Positions 25,688-28,961 of a stretch of DNA of 28,961 nt are shown here, one piece after another (the stretch's first letter is position 1; every line of letters starts with the position of its first letter). The notes beneath the pieces are model-generated. The model did no database searches and was not told the DNA's origin. It saw nothing but the letters and a program-made list of their open reading frames with translations. This DNA is from a virus: positions 1 to 28,961 of the IMG/VR virus record IMGVR_UViG_3300030380_000325, one strand, 5' to 3'. A program made the position numbers and the translations under genes.

Positions 25688-26392
25688 TTAAGGTGTTGGA
25701 GAGTTAACAGGTATTCTAGCAGTTCCATCTGCATAGTCATCTCTTTTTCTACTACCTAATTGTTCTCCTCCTAACCGTTCAATTTCTTGTTTATATTTTT
25801 GTTCATAAAGTTGTAGCATATCAGCCGGACCTTTTAAATAGCCATATGTTTCTGCAAGACAACAGTATAGCAGACCATTTGGAAAATTCAAACTAATGAA
25901 ACTAGTTTCATTGCTGCTTGCTTCTAATTTATCTGGTATACGATTGTAATGAATTTGATATTCGTAAGTGCTGTCAGGCACAGGTGATAATAAAATAGCA
26001 CCTGATGTTGTGGCTCCATTACCGGTTGCTCCACCTTTCATAGCGTAATATTTTGGTTTTGCTGTGCTTGTATTTGCTGAACTATACTCTTCTAAAAATG
26101 TTAAATCTTTTTTTTCTAACCAAATATTAGTTCCAGTTGTAACAGAAGTTGAATCATAAACTTGTACACCTCTAACAACTAATGCTCCTGCTGGAACATT
26201 TACAAAATCTTGGTTAGTTACTAAATTACCAGTTGTTGATGCTCTGTATGCATCAAGAGGTAAATCTCTATAAATTCTATATTCTGCATTTAAAACTATA
26301 TTTTCAATAATACTATCTGATAAAACAGTAGAACTAACTTCTGTGTAATTTCTTATTTGTGTTTTTAAATCTGAAAAACTTATTCCTGACAT
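25688..26392 (-). CDS. Head-tail adaptor/tail tube protein, SU10 adaptor-like
   Basis: A 234-residue protein beginning MSGISFSDLKTQIRNYTEVS, with IIENIVLNAEYRIYRDLPLD (28-47), a beta middle (NLVTNQDFVNVPAGALVVRG), ILLSPVPDSTYEYQIHYNRI and FPNGLLYCCLAETYGYLKGP followed by LYEQKYKQEIERL. This helix-strand-helix layout matches the podovirus adaptor family (P22 gp4-like, SU10 adaptor) that joins the portal ring to the tail. It is paired with another adaptor-type gene at 26963, separated only by the 189-aa gene. The C-terminus is basic and disordered (RKRDDYADGTARIP). No ribosome site stands out at its start, which lies 1 bp from the previous stop. Confidence 0.72.
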   Translation of the reverse strand: MSGISFSDLKTQIRNYTEVSSTVLSDSIIENIVLNAEYRIYRDLPLDAYRASTTGNLVTNQDFVNVPAGALVVRGVQVYDSTSVTTGTNIWLEKKDLTFLEEYSSANTSTAKPKYYAMKGGATGNGATTSGAILLSPVPDSTYEYQIHYNRIPDKLEASSNETSFISLNFPNGLLYCCLAETYGYLKGPADMLQLYEQKYKQEIERLGGEQLGSRKRDDYADGTARIPVNSPTP

Positions 26393-26393
26393 A

Positions 26394-26963
26394 TTATGCG
26401 CTCAATGTTGCTGGACCAGCCGAACAACTATTGCCTCCTCCTGATATACCACCTGTTGTAGCAGTGTTTGTGTCTACAGTAAAGTGATAGAAATTTTCTG
26501 TGTTAGTTATATTTCCGCTTGAATCTCTTTTACCAACTGTAATAGAATATCCTGCGGCTTTTGCTAAATTAGCTCCTGTGACACCGTCAAAACCAACTGG
26601 GTTTTGAAAAGCATCTGGATCTGATGTTGTATAAATAGGTCCTCTAAATCTTACCGTGTCACTTGTTGATCTACCATGAGATTTTTCAAATACATTTATA
26701 ATACCTGATGATGCTGCAATCGTTTCAAAAGGATCAGGTCCCAAGAGTCTAGCTACTTCGTTTTCTTCTCTAGCAGGTCTTGCATCATATAAACTTTGTG
26801 CATCTCCTGATCTTGATCTTAATTCTAATTGAGGATGTTTGGTTTCAAATTCAGATTGATGTACTAAATGACCGTTCCATTCTTTAACCATTTCTCTGTA
26901 TGGAAACTCCATTCCTGATCTATCTGATATTGCTTTTGCGTATTTTCCTCTTGCTTGTGCCAT
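26394..26963 (-). CDS. Conserved phage protein with degenerate zinc-ribbon-like N-terminus
   Basis: A 189-residue protein. Residues 7-47, KYAKAISDRSGMEFPYREMV then KEWNGHLVHQSEF and KHPQL, follow the pattern of a phage protein family that I remember as a small zinc ribbon (CDRCGxxxPYxELxxEWxGxxVCxxCYExKHPQ). Here the expected cysteines are S13, S16, H35 and E38, so a four-cysteine zinc site is gone. The remaining 140 residues (FRGPIYTTSDPDAF, NFYHFTVDTNTATTGG) are mixed and end in a Gly/Ser-rich tail. Its ATG overlaps the stop of the adaptor-type gene before it. Located between two connector-type genes, it may belong to the neck. Function unknown. Confidence 0.7.
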   Translation of the reverse strand: MAQARGKYAKAISDRSGMEFPYREMVKEWNGHLVHQSEFETKHPQLELRSRSGDAQSLYDARPAREENEVARLLGPDPFETIAASSGIINVFEKSHGRSTSDTVRFRGPIYTTSDPDAFQNPVGFDGVTGANLAKAAGYSITVGKRDSSGNITNTENFYHFTVDTNTATTGGISGGGNSCSAGPATLSA

Positions 26964-27718
26964 TAAGTTCCTGGGTAATAAGTTTTAGGGGTTATAAAAG
27001 TACTAGAAGAAGAACCATCTTCAGCTAATGCTCTTGCTAATTCATCTTCGTAATATAATTTTAATTGTTGTGTTGCTTGTGGATTAAATTTTTGTGCTAA
27101 ATAAAAAGCCAAACCTGAAACCATACAAGGTACAAATCTATAAGGTACATCTGTTGCGTCCGTATAAGTTGAGTCTGCATCTTGTATTCTTTTTACATAA
27201 TAAATATGCATATCTTTTGATGCAGCTGTTGAGTCAGGACATGGATAAACTGTAATAGTTGTTTTATCAATTAATCTTTGAACAAAATATTGTGATGGAG
27301 TTCCTTTAGATAATTTTGCAGATAAACTAGAATAAGTTGATCTATCAATTTTAGTCATTGCTGAATCTGATTGTGATGTTGAAGTTCTGTTTTGTCTAAA
27401 CGTTGCTTCTAAAACATCTGCAACTCCATAAACATCTGAGGTTGCATTTGTACTAGAACTTGTTCCATCTCCACTTGATCTGTAGAAAGTGTATTCAGCT
27501 TGGCCTTCAATTAAATCAATATTAGTTTCACCTACTTCCCAGTAGTGCAAACCTCTATTACCCCATTCTTGAAATAATATATTTAAAGATCTTCTTGCTG
27601 ATTTTAATTGGTATCCAGAAGTTACTTGTGAACCTATACGCTCATATGCTTCTGCTATTAGATCATCTACAGCAAAAGTTTTATCGAAAGTAACTGTGCC
27701 GGAAGTTGTATTGGCCAT
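26963..27718 (-). CDS. Head-to-tail connector/adaptor protein, P22 gp4-like
   Basis: A 251-residue protein starting MANTTSGTVTFDKTFAVDDL. Its features are IAEAYERIGSQVTSGYQLKS (21-40), ARRSLNILFQEWGNRGLHYW (41-60), the beta turn NIDLIEGQAEYTFY, a Ser-rich loop, YFVQRLIDKTTITVYPCPDS, and FVPCMVSGLAFYLAQKFNPQ followed by LKLYYEDELARAL. The N-terminal helix pair with a Trp at the end and the C-terminal helix fit the adaptor family that stabilises packaged DNA at the portal. The gene is translated from an ATG preceded by AGGAGG and lies just after the 139-aa gene. A second adaptor-type gene nearby (25688) suggests a two-ring neck. Confidence 0.75.
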   Translation of the reverse strand: MANTTSGTVTFDKTFAVDDLIAEAYERIGSQVTSGYQLKSARRSLNILFQEWGNRGLHYWEVGETNIDLIEGQAEYTFYRSSGDGTSSSTNATSDVYGVADVLEATFRQNRTSTSQSDSAMTKIDRSTYSSLSAKLSKGTPSQYFVQRLIDKTTITVYPCPDSTAASKDMHIYYVKRIQDADSTYTDATDVPYRFVPCMVSGLAFYLAQKFNPQATQQLKLYYEDELARALAEDGSSSSTFITPKTYYPGT

Positions 27719-27730
27719 TAGTTACCCTCC

Positions 27731-28150
27731 TTAATAAATTTTCTGAAACTCTGCTATAATCGTATACATGTTACCAGAATCAGCTGCGCCTGGTACAACA
27801 AGATTAACATCGCTTTGATTACTGTTACTAGATTTATCTGCTGGTATTCCACCAAATTCTCTAAAGTCCCAATATCCTGCACCAGTTAATCCAATGATAG
27901 GAATATCTCCATCAGAGTCTTCTTCATCTAATCTAGCGTAAGAGTCTCCTCCATCGCCACCTTGACATGAATACCAAACTCTAAGTAATCCTAGATGAGC
28001 TACTGCAGTTCCGTCTTCTCTAGCGTCTAATGCTGATACGTCTCCAAAAACTGTAGTTCCACCTGATCCGTCTGATTGGTTTACTATTTTAATAACAACT
28101 CGTTTGTCGTTTTGTTGTAGGATAGTTGGTCCTGTTACTGTGTCTGCCAT
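27731..28150 (-). CDS. Conserved phage structural protein, 139 aa, probably head- or neck-associated
   Basis: A 139-residue beta-rich protein starting MADTVTGPTILQQNDKRVVI. It contains LLRVWYSCQGGDGGDSYARL, GYWDFREFGGIPADKSS and the ending NMYTIIAEFQKIY. The W..S...G.....GYxDFRxFGGIP...YTIIxE pattern recurs in marine phages as a small virion protein in this gene order, but I know no function. An AAGGAGGG ribosome site lies just upstream, downstream of the UUCG-loop hairpin. Distance from the capsid-side genes suggests expression lower than theirs. Confidence 0.72.
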   Translation of the reverse strand: MADTVTGPTILQQNDKRVVIKIVNQSDGSGGTTVFGDVSALDAREDGTAVAHLGLLRVWYSCQGGDGGDSYARLDEEDSDGDIPIIGLTGAGYWDFREFGGIPADKSSNSNQSDVNLVVPGAADSGNMYTIIAEFQKIY

Positions 28151-28175
28151 TTGTTTCCCTCCTTAATTAAGAAAC

Positions 28176-28195
28176 TGTGGGGCCGAAGCCCCACA
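28176..28195 (-). terminator. Strong hairpin with UUCG tetraloop (terminator or attenuator)
   Basis: On the minus strand an 8-bp perfect stem TGTGGGGC / GCCCCACA closes the loop TTCG, giving the very stable C(UUCG)G tetraloop. It is followed after CAG... by the T-rich TTTCTTAATT rather than a long T-run. It lies in the 55-bp gap between the 168-aa and 139-aa genes, and is by far the most GC-rich spot of the neighbourhood. A partial terminator after capsid-linked genes would keep them more abundant than the neck and tail genes, the same logic as T7's terminator after gene 10. An mRNA-protecting role is also possible. Confidence 0.8.
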
Positions 28196-28205
28196 TAATT
28201 ATTTA

Positions 28206-28712
28206 TTATTGATCTGCAAATGCAGGTACGTCTGCACCTTCTGCTGTACCCCAAATGTAATAGTTTGTGCTATCTTTAGCCAAAATATTTATCTCAAATA
28301 AACCAAAGTCTGTAAGAGTTAATTTTGAGTTAGAGTTTCCATCAGAATAAACAGATAAGTTATCAGCATTAGAATCTAAATGCACAACACCACCAATAAA
28401 AAAATTAGTATTTCCTGGTGTTATAATAATTAAATTTTCTGCTTCTTCCGCAGCGCCACCATAAATAAATTTAAAGTGCGCACCAGCAACTGGTGCTGGT
28501 AATGTAATTGTTCTGTTTGATGCAAGTGCAGGAACTACAAGAGTTCTTCCACTGTGTGTTGCGTTATCAAGAGTTTTATCTTCATCTCCTAATGCAACAG
28601 GTGCATCACCCATAGTAATTACTTCAGTAATCGCTCCAGTAGTAGAGTTCTTACTTATTGTTTTAAGTGTGCTTTCAGATCGTACCGGACCTGTAAAAGT
28701 TGTATTTGCCAT
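28206..28712 (-). CDS. Virion protein encoded next to the presumed capsid gene, possible head decoration protein
   Basis: A 168-residue protein starting MANTTFTGPVRSESTLKTIS. Its beta-rich body includes HSGRTLVVPALASNRTITLP, AGAHFKFIYGGAAEEAENLI, FFIGGVVHLDS and the end FEINILAKDSTNYYIWGTAE followed by GADVPAFADQ. Similar proteins appear right after the capsid gene in marine phages as I recall. The repeated beta strands and single-domain size fit a decoration or fibre-like coat protein, but this is inference. It has the best ribosome site of the window, AGGAGG, with a 9-base spacing region ending in ATTAAT, and is preceded by a 169-bp leader with a promoter candidate. Confidence 0.72.
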   Translation of the reverse strand: MANTTFTGPVRSESTLKTISKNSTTGAITEVITMGDAPVALGDEDKTLDNATHSGRTLVVPALASNRTITLPAPVAGAHFKFIYGGAAEEAENLIIITPGNTNFFIGGVVHLDSNADNLSVYSDGNSNSKLTLTDFGLFEINILAKDSTNYYIWGTAEGADVPAFADQ

Positions 28713-28733
28713 ATTAATATCCTCCTAGATATT

Positions 28734-28779
28734 TTAAATGTAGTCCCTAGGGATGTCGACTATACGCGTCTACATTTAA
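28734..28779. repeat. Inverted repeat enclosing three short palindromes, in the 5' leader of the 168-aa gene
   Basis: Outer arms TTAAATGTAG (28734-28743) and CTACATTTAA (28770-28779) are perfect over 10 bp. Between them lie the palindromes TCCCTAGGGA (28744-28753), GTCGAC (28755-28760) and ACGCGT (28764-28769). Alternative pairing TAGTC/GACTA is also possible. The element is downstream of the promoter candidate and 20-some bases before the ribosome site, so it would be in the transcript. No T-run follows, which argues against a terminator. It could be an RNase processing site, an mRNA stabiliser or a protein-binding site. Confidence 0.7.
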
Positions 28780-28805
28780 CTTATTTTAATTTGTATAGTG
28801 TGATT

Positions 28806-28834
28806 TTTATACAACAGTTTTTAGTAGAGTGCAA
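28806..28834 (-). promoter_or_regulatory. Sigma70-like promoter candidate for the late block
   Basis: On the minus strand TTGCAC (28834-28829) is followed by a 17-base spacer and TATAAA (28811-28806). The downstream box matches 5 of 6 consensus positions, the upstream one only 3 of 6. It is in the largest gap of the late block (28713-28881) and faces the 168-aa gene and everything downstream. The rest of that gap holds the nested palindromes and nothing else I can identify. Confidence 0.45.
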
Positions 28835-28881
28835 GAGAGCCTGTAATGTGGATTGGATTTTTCCAACGATGTAGCTTTTGA

Positions 28882-28961
28882 TTAAGTAGCTACAGAAACT
28901 TGCGGAGCTGCATCTTCGACAGTGTTCTGTCTGTGAGCAATAGCTGCTTCTTCCAGCTTAA
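28882..28961 (-). CDS. C-terminal fragment of a protein entering from the right edge (candidate major capsid protein)
   Basis: The minus strand is open from the window edge to a TAA at 28884-28882, encoding the last 25 residues: KLEEAAIAHRQNTVEDAAPQ then VSVAT. The more even base composition than the gap beside it supports coding. In podoviruses of this type the gene directly upstream of the 168-aa-type protein is often the major capsid protein, so that is the leading guess, but 25 residues cannot show it. Confidence 0.6.
   Translation of the reverse strand, partial: KLEEAAIAHRQNTVEDAAPQVSVAT

Noticed and set aside
28734-28779. Phage attachment site at the nested palindromes
   Set aside because: No integrase in the window and no tRNA-like or core-type sequence seen; left as an RNA or protein-binding element.
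1-28961. tRNA genes, CRISPR arrays, insertion sequences
   Set aside because: No cloverleaf with a TTCRA-type T loop, no regular repeat-spacer pattern and no transposase frames were seen by eye on either strand.
1-28961. Phage-type RNA polymerase promoters (repeated 20-23 bp motif before late genes)
   Set aside because: The gaps are mostly under 30 bp and share only ribosome sites; no repeated promoter-like string was found in them.

Overview
This window looks like part of the genome of an AT-rich marine tailed phage of podovirus type, of the kind recovered in metagenomes as uncultured Mediterranean (uvMED) phages and often tied to Pelagibacter/SAR11 hosts. The evidence is AT-rich codon use, short intergenic spaces, many TAATG stop/start overlaps, and proteins resembling families I remember from such phages: the GGR[VI]GY-motif virion proteins, an SU10/P22-type adaptor pair, tail fibres starting MAYIG, and tail assembly chaperone-like proteins. 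The host and phage type are inferred. No portal, terminase, polymerase, integrase or tRNA gene is seen here.

Layout. Positions 1-713 hold two small minus-strand genes outside the virion module, one cut by the window edge. Positions 771-2201 hold the only plus-strand gene, a SNF2-type helicase/ATPase. From 28961 down to 2228 nearly everything is one minus-strand late block. In transcription order it has: the C-terminus of a gene entering from the right edge (perhaps the major capsid protein); a 169-bp gap with a promoter candidate and nested palindromes; two head-associated proteins separated by a strong UUCG-loop hairpin; two connector/adaptor-type proteins with a degenerate zinc-ribbon-like protein between them; a long tail fibre with YadA-like head repeats; a small beta-type protein; a 6.7-kb tail-fibre cassette; a tail hub protein; a 55-residue gene; a second copy of the small beta-type protein; four large structural or internal virion proteins (746, 439, 261 and 1288 aa); a Gly/Pro-rich protein with a CFI-box-like C-terminus; and a small holin-like membrane protein.

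The most striking part is 15.4-22.1 kb. Six proteins of about 210 aa share one domain with conserved LFNPSSTTFVKHF and GNIDAGTxKLYGI motifs. They sit in two sets of three. Each set is preceded by a two-domain MAYIG fibre and a protein of about 100 aa, and a further chaperone-like gene closes the array. This looks like a duplicated five-gene cassette for interchangeable host-recognition tips. The two MAYIG fibres share a 40-bp identical DNA stretch exactly where their unrelated C-terminal tips begin, which suggests tip swapping by recombination.

Overall, the window carries the head-tail joining, tail, host-recognition and probable DNA-delivery part of the virion programme, ending at a lysis- or membrane-type gene that converges with the helicase gene.
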